64,000 bases of DNA, from NCBI GenBank assembly GCA_963556255.1, contig OY744605.1, positions 10,889,379 through 10,953,378 on the forward strand. Direction: 5' to 3'. Source of the stretch: Allolobophora icterica. Its lineage: Eukaryota > Annelida > Clitellata > Crassiclitellata > Lumbricidae. Shown piece by piece: positions 1-49,480 of the stretch. Under the pieces are notes generated by a model. It was not told the origin of the DNA. It worked only from the letters and a program-made list of their open reading frames with translations, and did not search any database. The translations under genes were made by a program, and so were the position numbers. Each line of letters opens with the position of its first letter. Positions within the stretch are counted from its first letter, which is position 1.

Positions 1-621
1 CCTCGTCCACGATTAACTGTGCAAATGTGCCTCGAAAAGTGACGGCGTTAAATCGTTGAGTGCATATAGAGAGGCGCTGGAACAAGTGAATTGTCTCGAG
101 TGGGTCACCCGACATTGTTGTCAGTCGCCGGCCTAACTCTGTAATGAATTCACGGCCAGATCTGTTGATGGGGCCCAGAGTTTCGAGTGCAATGGGGACA
201 AAGCTATGCGTAGTAGGAAGGGCTGCATACTTCATGTTTTTTCGCGTCGCGGCCATTTCCGCCGCTGCCCCAGGCGTTGTCGACGTCAAGTGGATGTAAG
301 AAGCAGCGCATGTATGGACGCTGGTGGCATCCCAGGCGATGTATTTGCCTCGCGACCATGGAACGAGCGTCGCGCCGTCAGGTCGCTTGCCGTCGCTACG
401 GAAAAGCCCTGGAGGTTCTTTGGTGCTAGGGGTGTCCGCTCGCTGAAGGGCTCTCCAAATGATGTCATTCATTGCGAAGTGTCTGCTGGCTCGTCCTCCA
501 GATTGTTTGCAGACCAGACCATGGTGACCTCCTTGATCAGTTGTCTCGCCACATTGACACTGATGTGGTGCACTGAGGTGTAGTCCCAGGCGTAAGCCTA
601 TCGCCACTGACGGCCTCGTTG
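1..621 (-). pseudogene. C-terminal domain of a LINE polyprotein, runs off the left edge
   Basis: The minus strand is open from a TGA near 625 to base 1. It reads VAIGLRLGLHLSAPHQCQCG then GGHHGLVCKQSGGRASRHFA, NDIIWRALQRAD, DGKRPDGATLVPWSRGKYIA, TTPGAAAEMAATRKNMKYAA, FVPIALETLGPINRSGREFI and LFQRLSICTQRFNAV. The CxCG...GHHGL.C zinc-binding block and the following text are familiar from C-termini of animal non-LTR retrotransposons. The frame is clean, so this copy may be fairly young or be the 3' part of an intact ORF. Confidence 0.78.
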
Positions 622-689
622 CTCAGATTTAACCCACATGCTGTAATCGGCACAGTAGACAACCAGTCCCCGGCGTGGGGGGAGGTCTT

Positions 690-861
<172 letters not shown>

Positions 862-960
862 TCGACTTAGGTCCTCCTCCCTTGAAATCAGTTGGATTTG
901 ATTTCAAAGAAGTAACTGTTTTTGTTTCATTGGATGAGATTAGATTTGCAATTTACATGT
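862..960 (+). repeat. Dispersed 75-bp repeat after trinucleotide array
   Basis: TCCTCCTCCCTTGAAA...TTTCAAAGAAGTAACTGTT...TTTCATTGGATGAGATTAG recurs at 48727-48800, again preceded by an (ATT)n array. At the second site it abuts the N gap. Confidence 0.7.
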
Positions 961-1223
961 ATACTACTCAAGCATCTGAGCTGGGATATCCAGTTTCCCA
1001 AATGCTCCACATCATACGAATACAAATGTAAATTTATGTGTATTCAATCAAGCTCCTGTTTTAAAAAACTTTATTGTTTGATCTTTCCCGATTGTTCGTT
1101 TGCTAGAAGAAACCGCTGCCAGTCGATGAAGTGTAACCTCTAGTGACTTAAATGCGGTATCAGTCGTATTAGTTTTCATTTGAATCACCTGCGCGTAACA
1201 ATATTATAGGCTACTGTAGTCTG

Positions 1224-1412
1224 CTGTGTGTGTCTCTCTCTCTCTGTCTCTGTGTCTCTGTCTCCCTCTGTCTATTTCTCTCTTTCACTGCCTCTTTCTA
1301 CCTGTATATATATGTATGTCTGTCTTTCTCGGTCTCTGTCTCTGTCTTCTCTCTGTTTGTCTGGCTGTCTTTGTCTCCGTCTCCGTTTCTGTCTCTATGT
1401 CTGTCTTCTGTG

Positions 1413-1510
<98 letters not shown>

Positions 1511-1682
1511 ATCTATCTATCTATCTATCCATCTACCCACCCATCCATCCATCCATCCATCCATCCATCCATCCATCCATCCATCCATCCATCCATCCAT
1601 CCATCCATCCATCCATCCATCCATCCATCCATCCATCCATCCATCTATCTATCTATCTATCTATCTGTCTATCTATCCATCT
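1224..1682. repeat. Pyrimidine-rich tract, (TATC)n, (CATC)n, (TATC)n
   Basis: TC/TGTC-rich DNA followed by tetranucleotide blocks that switch from TATC to CATC near 1530 and back near 1645. Confidence 0.95.
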
Positions 1683-2137
1683 CAGCTGACCAATCAATTC
1701 GAATCTTTCCTAAAACGACCGTTATTTTAAGGGTTTCTTACGACCGTTATTTTAAGGGTTTCTTAACTCGATATCACCATTGTTTGCACTGCTTGCTGCA
1801 ACAATCATAGCATTCGTCAGCGCTACATTGGTTGATGCTTATCTGCGTACGGATGTTGGCGGGCTAGCACAGTCCATGCGGTGACCTTGAAAAGCATGTC
1901 ACCCTTTCAAACGGGCATCATCTTCATCATCGTCATTATAATAATAATAATTATTATTATTATCATTGTTATTGTCATTGTTGTTATTGTCATGAAGGAA
2001 GTAATGCCGATTAGCATCTTCAACGTTTGTTATTCTATAGCATATACCAATAAACCCTTAAACATAACTTGGCTTGGTGGTCGCAGACAGCTGGCAAATG
2101 TTGACCTGCACTTGTTAGCAGAGGCCTTCCCCATGTC

Positions 2138-2420
2138 TCCTTTTCGCTCACTATCCGGGATCTGGGGGTGACAATTGACCAAGAGCTTACTTTTTCTCAG
2201 CATATTAACTTGGTCACCCGGAGTTGCTACTATCAGCTCCGCCAGTTGCGTGTTGTAATACGGTCCCTTTCTCATGACGCGGCGGTAGTCCTTGTTCACG
2301 CTTTTATCTCCAGAAGAGTTGACTATTGCTGCTCCTCGAAGTCCCTTGTGAGACCAGCAGGAGAGATGATTCTTCCAACAGGGGAGGGGCTGTCTTGTCA
2401 TAGATCTTATTGACAATAGA
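2138..2420 (+). pseudogene. LINE reverse transcriptase fragment
   Basis: Reads RDLGVTIDQELTFSQHINLV, RSCYYQLRQLR and LVHAFISRRVDYC, the thumb-proximal part of a CR1/Jockey-like reverse transcriptase. Only about 80 residues remain before homology is lost. Confidence 0.78.
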
Positions 2421-2605
2421 AGCATGTATACATCGGCTGTACTTACTTTCTTACTTCTATCATCACTCAGACTTCGTGCTGTTCGATTTAGGAGCCTTGA
2501 ACTTCGTCTAGGATGATTTACTGTGACGAGGAGGCTGGCAGGTCGTAAACTTGCGTTTACGACGTCCTCTAGTGTCCGAGGGGCTTTCGAGTGATTAGGC
2601 GCGGG

Positions 2606-2882
2606 CAGGCCCGGTTCGTCCGTTAGGCAAACTAGGCAGCCACCTAGGGCCGCCGATTTTTAGGGGCCTCCAATTTTCCATTTTTCCTAAATAAACATCA
2701 AAAAAATATTTTCTGGAAATTCATAAATGAAACAACGTTTGATTATTTTTTAATTATTATTCGCTAGATGGAAGTATTATAGTGTTGGTGTAATAAATTA
2801 TATTCTATTAAGGTAGGGTTCATCGTTAAGTTTTAATCATAGGTGTTTGCCTAGGGCCGCCAAATGTCTTGAGCCGGGCCTG
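2606..2882. mobile_element. hAT-type MITE (CAGGCCC family), copy 2
   Basis: Ends CAGGCCCGGTTC and GAGCCGGGCCTG, flanked by GGCGCGGG and GGCGCGGA (7 of 8 identical). It shares CTAGGGCCGCC blocks with the MITE at 12305. Confidence 0.75.
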
Positions 2883-3259
2883 GGCGCGGACGCTATAGAA
2901 GGGCCAAAGAAACCAGCCTCTTCTTCAGGGTCCGAAATTGCAGCTTGAGAGGATCGTTTCAACTGAATCAATTCACTAGATAGGTTGAATAAACCTTCCG
3001 CCATATTAGTCTGAGCGTTCTGTAACGATTGACTCTGAGATGATACTGACGATTGCTGGGCAGAAAAAGTCGACTGTTGTTCTAAGATTTGTGATTGAGT
3101 GTCTTCTATTCTGTGAGAATAGTTGCTGCTGTGTCTCAGAGGCGATTGGCTCAATATCTCGCCAGCCTCATCAGTTCTGTGTTGTCGCCTGTCATCATCA
3201 CATATCTCATCATCATCCTCAGAAGTTCCCGCAAGGGATAGTTTTGAAGAAGCCATATT

Positions 3260-4620
3260 CCGTTGAAACTGAATGTATTATCTCCCGCAACAATTTCTCT
3301 GAACAACTAAATAGGCCTACTACACAGCAAATAAACAATCAAACAATGGGGAACGGATATTATAGAATAGAAACCTTGCGAACAGCCCTTCTTAATATCG
3401 AAACTACTGAATGGGAAATTCATTGACATAGAATTTAAATTGGCAACATACGTTTGGCACGGGGTGTAGGTAGGATCTTCCTTTCTCTCTCGGCGTAGTG
3501 ACTTCAGGCTGGATGCAGCGAAACGGCCTGTGGGCGGTAGTGATACTCCTGTATCGTGATTCTCCGTGAATTCAGAATAGTGGCAGAATATATTCCGCTT
3601 TCACATATTCCGATTTCACACGATCGTTTCGCTAACGATTATCGCTTCTAATACTGTGGAGCAGATTTAATCTGACGCGTCGAATCTATGATGACTAATC
3701 CTTGGGTCGTTTTTTTTACTCGGAGGAGTGCGGGTTATATGTAGCTCTGATCACGCGTCATTCATGTGCTTATCCGGGCGTAAGGAGGTTGACGCTGGGA
3801 AAAACCCGATGGGTATCTGTATGGCTCTGTGAAAGGTAGCAGGCTGTAAGGTCGTCGGTTAGATCCGTTCCGAGTTCATAGGCGGGTCTGGCGTACGTCA
3901 ATCGGCAGCTATAGGCAAGGGAGGCTCTTCTGGTAGACGACGTCCTTAGTTTCTCGGACTCGGTTGCTCCTTATGAAGGCGTAGTTTGGTCGGAAATAGG
4001 TCGTGGCATTTCTCTTCACGACTGCAGAGATCAACAGAGGGCGATAGGACGGTCGGACTCTGAACGCATTGCAGTTTGGTCGTCTCTCTCTGGCTTGACT
4101 TCGATATGCTCCGTCCGGTTGAGCAGGGATTTCGGTAGAGTTGCGTCTCGGACTTGTAGATCAGCGGCGTCCGTTGGGCGACTCTCCTGGGCGACTCTTG
4201 GGCGGTTCTGGTTGACGACGTTGGGCGACTCTCGACGACTCTCTCGGGGTGACTCTCCTGGGCGACTCTAGTGTGTGCTTCTTTGAGGGGGTATAATGCG
4301 TTTCCCTGCATTCCTTCGGACATTCCTTTCGAATCGCTCGCATCGCGTCTGGGGAAGGGAAGGAATGCCTCTCATATCACGGCTGCGTTGCATGCATAGC
4401 TTTGGTTTGCCTCAACTTCTCTTTGTTTGACTGTAGGAATTCATTACTGGTAGTCATTTTTCGTATTTAAATAATAATAAAAATAATAGAAATAAAAAAT
4501 GGTGTTTGGAGGTTGTAAGAGATGCTTTTAGCAGTTGTTACACTCGCCACGGGTGAGGGAACAGTTCAATGCTCCGACATTGAACCTAATTCATCTCTAA
4601 GCGACATCTGTTTCGCATTA
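3260..4620. other. Unassigned DNA
   Basis: No recognisable gene. 4140-4270 has short GGGCGACTCTCCTGG-type repeats that create spurious Arg/Ser/Pro frames. A minus-strand frame just left of this stretch (ATG at 3256, MASSKLSLAGTSEDDDEICD, Gln/Ser-rich) runs into the MITE at 2882 and might be a remnant of a mobile-element protein. Confidence 0.4.
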
Positions 4621-4625
4621 GTCGG

Positions 4626-4860
4626 GGCGTGGTGGCTCAGTGGTAAGTTCGGCGCCTTGTGACCGGAGGGTTGCAGGTTCGAATCCCACTCTAGCCGCTG
4701 CCTACGGACCTTGGGCAAGTCCTTCACTCGCAATTGCTCGTGGCGCTTCGGCGTGAAAATTCCGGCACAGTATCAAATGCTGTAGTCGGGAGCGCCTCTG
4801 AGTAGTGGTTGACTTCGAGAGGCGCTATAGAAATATCCTAAATAAATAAATAAATAAATT
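4626..4860 (+). mobile_element. tRNA-derived SINE, family 1, copy A
   Basis: The head is tRNA-like: box A TGGCTCAGTGGTA and box B GGTTCGAATCC. The core has TTGGGCAAGTCCTTCACTCG, and the tail GTCGGGAGCGCCTCTGA with GGCGCTATAGAAATA then AAAT repeats. Its reverse copy is at 63771. Not a functional tRNA gene: the body continues and there is no closed acceptor stem. Confidence 0.88.
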
Positions 4861-5479
4861 AGTCGGCGGCGGTGGTCGGCTGATTTGCAGAGCGCGTGTG
4901 TTGTCGGCCCAGCTTTCGCTGATAAGTCTGTCCTCTCGCGGCGGACTTGAGAAGTGTGTCGGTTTATACTATAAGTTGTGGGAGGTGGTGGTGGGGGGCT
5001 ATAACGTGGGTCCTAATTTACTCGGCTGTTCGCAGGTCTGTTCGGGTCCTATTAGTTACACAATATGAGCAGTTTAAGCAAGAATGTTCTCCGTCAATTC
5101 TAGAATTTTCGCTGCAAAACAATCAAACTTAAATCAATGTCTGTGGGACTTTCCTGTAAAAGAACAACTACAACTGGCAAAAGAAACCATTCGCCTAAAC
5201 ACTAAATATAACACTAAAATAAAAAGCGTTGCATGATTATACGATGGTCGAATTTGCGACGGAGTTTCTTTCAGTCGTCGTGGCGTGGTCGGCTGGGTCA
5301 AATCATTTGTCTCCACGACTTAGTGTTCAGGTCCTCTCGTTCCTTCCAACGGTGCGGGGTAGTCGGATAGTTGTAAGAGATGCTTTTGCAGTTCTTACAG
5401 TCATAGACCGCCATTACCTTGTGTGTCTTGTAAAGGCAATTGTTGACGAACCATGGTAACCTATCTGGAAACCTAATAC

Positions 5480-5645
5480 TCTCGAGGATTCGAACCGCAT
5501 TTGGTGCTTGGGGCTTTTCCTACTCCGGCCCTACTGTTTGGAATGCTGTGCCGACTGCCATCAAAGAAATTAACTAGTTTTAATAGATGTTTTAAACCTC
5601 GTTGTTTCATGAACCTAATTAGTGACTTGTCTAGATTATCGTATA
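5480..5645 (+). pseudogene. LINE C-terminal fragment
   Basis: Encodes FGAWGFSYSGPTVWNAVPTA and IKEI, then after a stop FNRCFKPRCF. The 'GPTVWN(A/S)(V/L)P' block is the usual C-terminal signature of this LINE group. Followed by sequence leading into an (AAT)n tract. Confidence 0.6.
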
Positions 5646-5724
5646 ATCTAGATTATCGTGCTATCGTTCAAAGTCGTTGCAAGCGTCTTTGATGTTGTAC
5701 TAATTTTGCGCTTAAAATGTATGT

Positions 5725-5726
<2 letters not shown>

Positions 5727-5818
<92 letters not shown>

Positions 5819-5854
5819 GAAGAAGAAGAAGAAGAAGAGGAAGAGGAAGAGGAA

Positions 5855-5885
<31 letters not shown>

Positions 5886-5886
5886 T
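5727..5886. repeat. (AAT)n then (AAG)/(AGG)n
   Basis: Thirty AAT units pass into AAG and then GGA-rich triplets. Confidence 0.95.
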
Positions 5887-6616
5887 CTAATAGATGCACA
5901 TATGACATCACCCGAACGCATGCTTTTGTGGCGGTCGCACTGTAGCCCAGCGGTGCATGGAGTTCGGAAGGTTTGGATTTTGTGTTGGAACCGAGACAAA
6001 GGTTGACGGATATAACTCATGACATACTCGCGTCAAGCTACCTGTGTCAAAGACTCTCTATAGCTGTCCAAAGCGGGAACGCCATCTGCTTTTGCTCGAT
6101 GCTAAAGTTTTCACGTTGTTAAAATAATAAAAATAAAAAAAATAATAATAATATAAATAAATAAATAAATAATAAATGGTAATAATAATGACAATAATGG
6201 CGATTACCACATTAACGCTGGGGCAGATGCAAACCTTGTTTCTCAGTGCCTTTGTAATTTGCAAAACTATTAAATAAAATAACAACAGAACAAACTTTTT
6301 GAGTCATATCAATTCTGCTGTGTTACAGCCACAATTCTGACAAGCCCAACCTAACACCTAAACGACTAGAGCCTACTAGAAGCGATTGGGAAACCAATGC
6401 AACTCACATCAAAGTCTTAAACTTAGCTTTATAAAAGAACGACAACATAATACGAATCATGGTTTTTTAGCTGGAGATGGTCTTCGCAGGCGAACTCCTT
6501 CAGACACATAGAGCCAGATTTCCCATCTACTTGTTAGTACGTAGGCCTAGATTTGATGTTATCTGTGGAATTGTTCACAATTGTTTAGTTGTCAAAGGGC
6601 AGACACAAAAGATAAA

Positions 6617-6880
6617 TATGTATGTATGTAGGTATGTAAGGGTATGTATGTATGTATGCATGCTTGTACGTACGTACGTACGTACGTATGTATGCATGTA
6701 TGTATGTATGTATGTATGTATGTATGTATGTATGTATGTATGTATGTATGTATGTATGTATGTATAATGTATGTGCATAGGTATGTACATACGTATGTAT
6801 GTATGTACGTAGGATGCTTATGTATGTATGTATGCGTGTTTGTTTGTATCTATGTATGTATGTTTGAATGTATATATGCA
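6617..6880. repeat. (TGTA)n array
   Basis: Perfect core about 6695-6763 with degenerate flanks and a short GTAC block. Confidence 0.93.
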
Positions 6881-7018
6881 TGTATGTATGGATGGAGGAA
6901 TGGATCGATGTGTCAGTGCGTGGATGTATTCATGTTACATAGGCTATTTATGTTTGTGTATATATATATAATATGCGTGGCTGTATGGATGTATACATAG
7001 ATAGTTGGGTGGGTAGTT

Positions 7019-7248
7019 GGAAGGAAGGAAGGAAGGAAGGAAGGAAGGAAGGAAGGAAGGAAGGAAGGAAGGAAGGAAGGAAGGAAGGAAGGAAGGAAGG
7101 AAGGAAGGAAGGAAGGAAGGAAGGAAGGAAGGAAGGAAGGAAGGAAGGAAGGTAGGAAGGTAGGAAGGAAGGAAGGAAGGAAGGAAGGAAGGAAGGAAGG
7201 AAGGAAGGAAGGAAGGAAGGAAGGAAGGAAGGAAGGAAGGAAGGAAGG
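7019..7248. repeat. (GGAA)n array
   Basis: About 57 units with two GGTA interruptions near 7152. It begins about 50 bp beyond the P450 stop codon. Confidence 0.95.
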
Positions 7249-7299
7249 GCACTTATTAGTTGTCAAAGCGGGGAAGGGAGGGTTGTGTAATGTCAGATC

Positions 7300-43942
<36,643 letters not shown>

Positions 43943-44616
43943 CGTTCCGACAACTGCTACTTGAAGCGATGCTCAACAACAGTACTGCTACTTTAAATGA
44001 TCCCAATAACTGCTATTTTAAATGATGCCAATAACTGCGACTTCAGAACTGGGTTATCAACTGCAACTGCTATCTGTGGTTATAGCCAACTGCCTTTTGC
44101 GATATGTCGAATTGCTACTCGACCTGATTGCCAACTACTACTTGAGACAGTGCTACTCGACCTGATTGCCAACTACTACTTGAGACAGTGCTACTCGAAC
44201 TGAAGAACAACTGCTACTTGAGACAGTGTTCAACCGTTGTTACAGCTGCTAATAAAAATTATGAACAAGGCAACGTCCTTGCACACTAGGACCAACAGGC
44301 AAAGCTGAACACTCAAACAGGAGAGCGATCGCATTAAATACACTTCGGTCCCTTGAAAAGATCCATGTCTTGCAGTATCAGACACTGATGTCGTTAGATC
44401 GCGACATTTATGACTAATAACCAGAGGCAGTTACTGTTGTCGTGTGCTAAGATAGTTGTGGCTAATAACAGTAGAAGTTGCCACACGAGCTGTCTAATTG
44501 CGTGCCACGACATCTGTACCTGATACAGTATCACACACAAAATGTTTGCGAAGAGCCACTGAGCGTGAAATATTTTGTGTGAGTGTAAAAGCTGAAGTAG
44601 AGGGAGGAAATGAGGG
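43943..44616 (-). promoter_or_regulatory. Putative upstream region of the P450 gene
   Basis: Inferred 5' flank. It contains a tandem duplication of about 50 bp (TGCCAACTACTACTTGAGAC, 44117 and 44166). I saw no convincing TATA box or initiator, so the transcription start is unknown. Confidence 0.3.
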
Positions 44617-45054
<438 letters not shown>

Positions 45055-45239
45055 CAAGACTGGCGCTGCTAACAGACGCACGCGTTCAGCCTGACGTCTA
45101 GGTTCAAAGGTTACGTCTACGCGATCTCTTATAGTCTCCTGAAATTAGAGCTTACAGCTCAGCTTTGCATGGGAACGCTAGTTAGCCTTGACATGGCTAC
45201 GCCGACCTGTTTCAAATGTAGGTCAGGTCATATGAAAAA

Positions 45240-45505
45240 GCAGAAAAGAGCAGTCCCTTAAGCTAGCCTGAGAAGCAATCATGGGATGAAGTGTTAGCAA
45301 CTTCATTTTCTTAGCCTCGGCGTATGAGGGTTGTTGGCCAGTCCTCTCCATCGCCGTCTCATCATCCCACCGACAGTGTAGCTGAGTTGGCTAGGGGACG
45401 CAGCTGGAGCAGAATTCTCGACCAAATATCTGCCTTGGCGGGGTTGAGCCCCCATCTCTCGATCTACAGCCTAGCACGCTAACAACTACACTATCGAGTA
45501 CCCCT
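45240..45505 (-). mobile_element. tRNA-derived SINE, family 3, copy B
   Basis: The reverse complement begins GGGGTACTCGATAGTGTAGT and contains GAGGCTAAGAAAATGAAGTT and GCTTAAGGGACTG, paralleling the copy at 49481. Confidence 0.8.
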
Positions 45506-46541
45506 TCAGTTCATGTGAACTAGAGATCATAACCTCGAGATTTCTACAAAAGTAAAGTCGCGGGAACCAGCTCATTCACAGGCACTCAGTCAAAACAAAC
45601 CGATAGGCAGGTCGATGTTATTCGAGACAGATTGGATTTTGTCAAAATCTCTGCCATTGCCTGTAATGGGATGGTGCCAGTCCGAAGCCTGGATGGAGGA
45701 TAAGGGGGACGCTAATCATCTTCCTTATGCTATTGCGTCATCAAACATAAGCTGCCGGATTTGTTCACACTGGAATTCGATCGTATGCAGCTTTGAGAAA
45801 TTAAACCCGATGATCTCACAGTAACAATTGAAGGTTCCTTACGAGCTGTATATATCTGACTATCTAGTCGTCTGGCTATTAACTAGTCCATCCGTTTGCC
45901 TGCCTGTCTACAAAAGCAAAGTCTGTCTGTCTGGGCGGGTGAGAGACAGTCAATGTCAACCGTCCTCAGACTGACTCCCTCACCAGTAGAAGCTGTCGGT
46001 CTATCGTGGGTGTCCAGTCCCGGCTTTTGACCGAGTCTAGTCCAAGCGATGATTTTTAGGCCTTTAGTAAGGTCTATTTCTGAACCGAGTTCAAACTCAA
46101 GTGGTTCGAGGTCCAGGGGGTTTCGTCCATTGTTCTAAGAGGTCGGTTAGTTCGCCTGTGAATAAACTGGTTGTCGCGACTTCGTTTTGGGGCGCTGTAG
46201 AAATCTCGAGATTACGATCCGTCGTCTAGCAGCTAAAAATACGTTGCTGGTGACAATAGCTACTGTACAATCACCCCAATGGCGTCAGAAGATGAGGGGC
46301 CAGTGGCCATTGCCTCCACCAAAACATGCCTAGTGGCAGAAGTGATTTGAGGGAGAAATTACTCAGTAAGCTTACAAAAAACTCGAAGAAAAAACTCCGG
46401 AAGCGCAGTTACAAATTTTGAAGATTTGAAAATGGTTGTCCAAGGCTAAAAATGCGAAGCTTTCTTACTTGCTTACTCGGTCCATTTCCAATTTTTCTGG
46501 GTCGACCAAGGCTCCTCCCCGCTCTCAAAACCACACCCAAG

Positions 46542-46839
46542 CATGGGCGTCCGGAGGGGGGGCGCAAGGGGGCTCATTTGCGCCCCCTGGATTATGCAAA
46601 TATTTTATAAAAATTAAATCTTTTGATTATTATGATTATTACAACAGTCCTAACACGATTTTCAGTGCGAAGAAACACTTACTTATTTAGGTAAAGTCCT
46701 TGATCGTAATTTCTTTTAAATTTTTTTTCTACGCAAATTTTTTCCATACAAAAGCGTCATTACCTCCACAAAATATTCTTTTTGTCCTCTCCTAAAAATA
46801 TTTTGCGCCCCTCTAAAAAAATTCCTGCGGACGCCCATG
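46542..46839. mobile_element. hAT-type MITE with CATGGGCGTCCG ends
   Basis: TIR CATGGGCGTCCG matches CGGACGCCCATG on the right. The 8-bp duplication CACCCAAG is perfect (46534-46541, 46840-46847). It is 298 bp, AT-rich inside and non-coding. Confidence 0.85.
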
Positions 46840-46989
46840 CACCCAAGCGCTTGAGCAGTGCCATAGCCCTTAACCCAATTTAAGCATCAAAGTCTATGAG
46901 CTTCAAGTGACTGGAATACACAATTAAAAATTATACAGACCTGTTCACACATAGATATACACATATCTAGATTTTGGAACTTTACCCCT

Positions 46990-47215
46990 GTATCTATTTG
47001 CCCGTACTGCAATCATGCAACACCGCACCTTCTCCGCAGGTCTGCCCGACGATATGGAATGGCCTCCCTCTTGAGCTGCGCTTACTTGCTAGGTCTTCCT
47101 CTGACACTTTCTATAACCGCTTGAGAGCTGTTCTTTTTGGCCGTGCTGGCGTTGGAGTCTGTAATGAGTATATTCCTCTTAACACACAAATACACTTATT
47201 AGATGATTATTGACC
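46990..47215 (+). pseudogene. LINE C-terminal fragment
   Basis: Reads VCPTIWNGLPLELRLLARSS then FYNRLRAVLFGRAG, aligning with the 'GP..WNSLP..LR' signature. It ends at a stop near 47213 without the GCGCTATA tail. Confidence 0.65.
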
Positions 47216-47219
47216 AGAT

Positions 47220-48400
47220 AGAATAGTTAAGTTAAGGTGTGTTGAATATAGTATTTGTTTGAGTGGAAGGGGGAATTGTAATTGATAGTTAATTAATTAA
47301 GAAACCAGCACATATAACCAGCACTTTAAGATGTGAAAGACAACATAAGTTTAGTGGGGCAGTTTGGAGGTTTAAAGACGTTACCTACCAGTTGGCGAGA
47401 CGTGATTGGTTGGTTTGTAATCTACTGGTCAGTTGGACGGTCGTCTGCTGGACATGCGCCGAGAGACGTTTTCAACCGAAGAAGGGGAGTGGTAATGCCG
47501 GCCTTGTCATGAACGGTCGATGGCATAAGACGGTATAGTTGACTCCTGAATTGAGCGTTTTGAGTGCAGAAAACGCTAAAGAAGTCGATTCAGTTTGTTG
47601 AGTCGAGTGGTGAGCAACTTGCGAACGTTTGTTGAATTGTGGCGATAGCCAAGCTATTAAGATATAATCGAACGAAGTAGATCGATTTAACTGTTATTGA
47701 ACGTAAAGTCGGCGTTGGAACTAATCGAACGTTTACGAAGTTAGTAGCGAGTCTTTACTGCGAACTTCCGAACAAGTTTGGTATAAATTGATTCGGATTG
47801 AAAAGGCGAACAATCGCTGTTCGAGTAATTGTTATTTTGGGCGAACTTTGAATGACTTTCCTATGAAAACGACAGATCGTCGGCAATACAATGGTATTCA
47901 TCGAGTGAAACATTTACACGCTTCAACTACAAAGCAACGCCAGCAGAGAAAATGAAATCGAAACTCTTATGAAACAATCACCTCATCGAACTGAGAAGAT
48001 GCATCCTCATCGCGGGAGGGTAACTCGTAAACCACAATAGTTAATTAGATAATAATAACTGTGCTGGTTTAGGTAGGATAAACTAGATCTTATTAATAGA
48101 ACTTTGCTGCTGGGTATTTAAACTCTGCGACTTAACATTCATACAAACTTTGACTTCATTACATGTTTAAATATCAAGAACAGTCTTCCTTACTTGATTC
48201 GCTATAGATAGAATGATTCATGAATATATGATGGGGGCTCAGAGCTGTGAAATAACCAAAGTAACGGGGTGTATGATCAACGCCCGTCCCTAAGATAGAA
48301 TAGCCAAATAATGGACCGTAGAGTCGTTACATAGTCGCCTGTGAGTAGTTCTCTTGAAGAGGCGCTATATAAATCTATGAATGAATGAATGAATGAATGA
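47220..48400. other. Unassigned intergenic DNA
   Basis: No coding similarity seen. 47340-48100 has even base composition unlike its repeat-rich neighbours and begins and ends with LTR-like TGTG and short AT-rich DNA, but no matching partner was found in the window. Confidence 0.3.
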
Positions 48401-48403
48401 ATG

Positions 48404-48602
48404 TTCGACATGGTGGCCAAATGATTAGAGCGCTCGTCTTGTAACGCGGAGAGTACGGGTTCGAACATACACTGTCACTGTGTAGGGAACTAATTATTAT
48501 CTTGAGCATGTCCTTCACTCACAGTTGCTCATTGCCATCGATTGATGCTTGGTCAAAAGACAGTGGCGCTGAATAGATGCATATTAATAATAATATAATT
48601 GT
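48404..48602 (+). mobile_element. tRNA-derived SINE, family 2
   Basis: Head with box A TGGCCAAATGATTAGAG and box B GGGTTCGAACA, core TTGAGCATGTCCTTCACTCA, a tail with GTGGCGCTGAATAGATGC, then (AAT)n. Partial relatives are at 23560 and 57285. Confidence 0.78.
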
Positions 48603-48657
48603 TGTTGTTATTATTATTATAATTATTATAATTATTATAATTATTATAATTATTATA

Positions 48658-48718
<61 letters not shown>

Positions 48719-48726
48719 TACGCAAA

Positions 48727-48800
48727 TCCTCCTCCTTGAAAACACGTCGATTTGGTCTCAAAGAAGTAACTGTTGTTGTTTCATTGGATGAGATTAGGTT
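48727..48800 (+). repeat. Dispersed 75-bp repeat, second copy
   Basis: Parallel to 862-960 with about 85 percent identity by eye. It is cut by the assembly gap at 48801. Confidence 0.7.
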
Positions 48801-49000
48801 NNNNNNNNNNNNNNNNNNNNNNNNNNNNNNNNNNNNNNNNNNNNNNNNNNNNNNNNNNNNNNNNNNNNNNNNNNNNNNNNNNNNNNNNNNNNNNNNNNNN
48901 NNNNNNNNNNNNNNNNNNNNNNNNNNNNNNNNNNNNNNNNNNNNNNNNNNNNNNNNNNNNNNNNNNNNNNNNNNNNNNNNNNNNNNNNNNNNNNNNNNNN
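48801..49000. other. Assembly gap, 200 N
   Basis: Exactly 200 ambiguous bases. The left side is an interspersed repeat, the right side begins AAGAAATTCGTACATC. The round length suggests a placeholder of unknown true size. Confidence 0.95.
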
Positions 49001-49086
49001 AAGAAATTCGTACATCTGACGTTGACGTCAACGGCTTTGGCAGCCACAAGATGTCGTTAAACAATGAAAACTACTTAGATGATACC

Positions 49087-49175
49087 GAGGAGGAGGAGGA
49101 GGAGGAGGAGGAGGAAGAGGAGGAGGAGGAGGAGGAGGAGGAGGAGGAGGGAGGAGGAGGAGGAGGAGGAGGAGA
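49087..49175. repeat. (GGA)n array
   Basis: GAG/GGA triplets directly right of the gap-adjacent sequence, then AAGAACGAC-type purine-rich DNA to 49260. Confidence 0.92.
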
Positions 49176-49480
49176 CGACGACGAACAAGAATAACGACAA
49201 GAACGACAAGAAGAGGAAGAACAAGACGAAGACCACGAACAAGAAGACGATGAAAACAAGTTTCAGTTAAACTTCTGGAATAAAAAATAGAAATGAAAAC
49301 AAGTTCCAGTTAAATTTCTCGAATAGAAGTCGAAATTAAAAGGTTTCGAGCTTTAACACCGAATATCCTAGTGTGACTTCGAAACTTCCTCACACGGCTT
49401 TTGAATGCTATAGTCTACTTGATAAGAATAAGAAGTAGCTAGAAGAAGCTAATTTGTCTGTGGTTTAGTCGGCGTTTTTG

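Noticed and set aside
206..583. Plus-strand 125-codon frame
   Set aside because: It is the antisense shadow of the LINE C-terminal frame on the minus strand.
2837..3256. Minus-strand 139-codon frame, Ser/Gln-rich
   Set aside because: It runs into a MITE at its 3' end and matches nothing I recognise; noted only as a possible remnant.
4626..4700. Possible tRNA gene
   Set aside because: Boxes A and B are present but there is no acceptor stem closure, and the sequence continues as a SINE body shared with 63771-64000.
47340..48100. Possible solo LTR
   Set aside because: TG/CA-like limits can be chosen but there is no clear target duplication and no second copy in the window.
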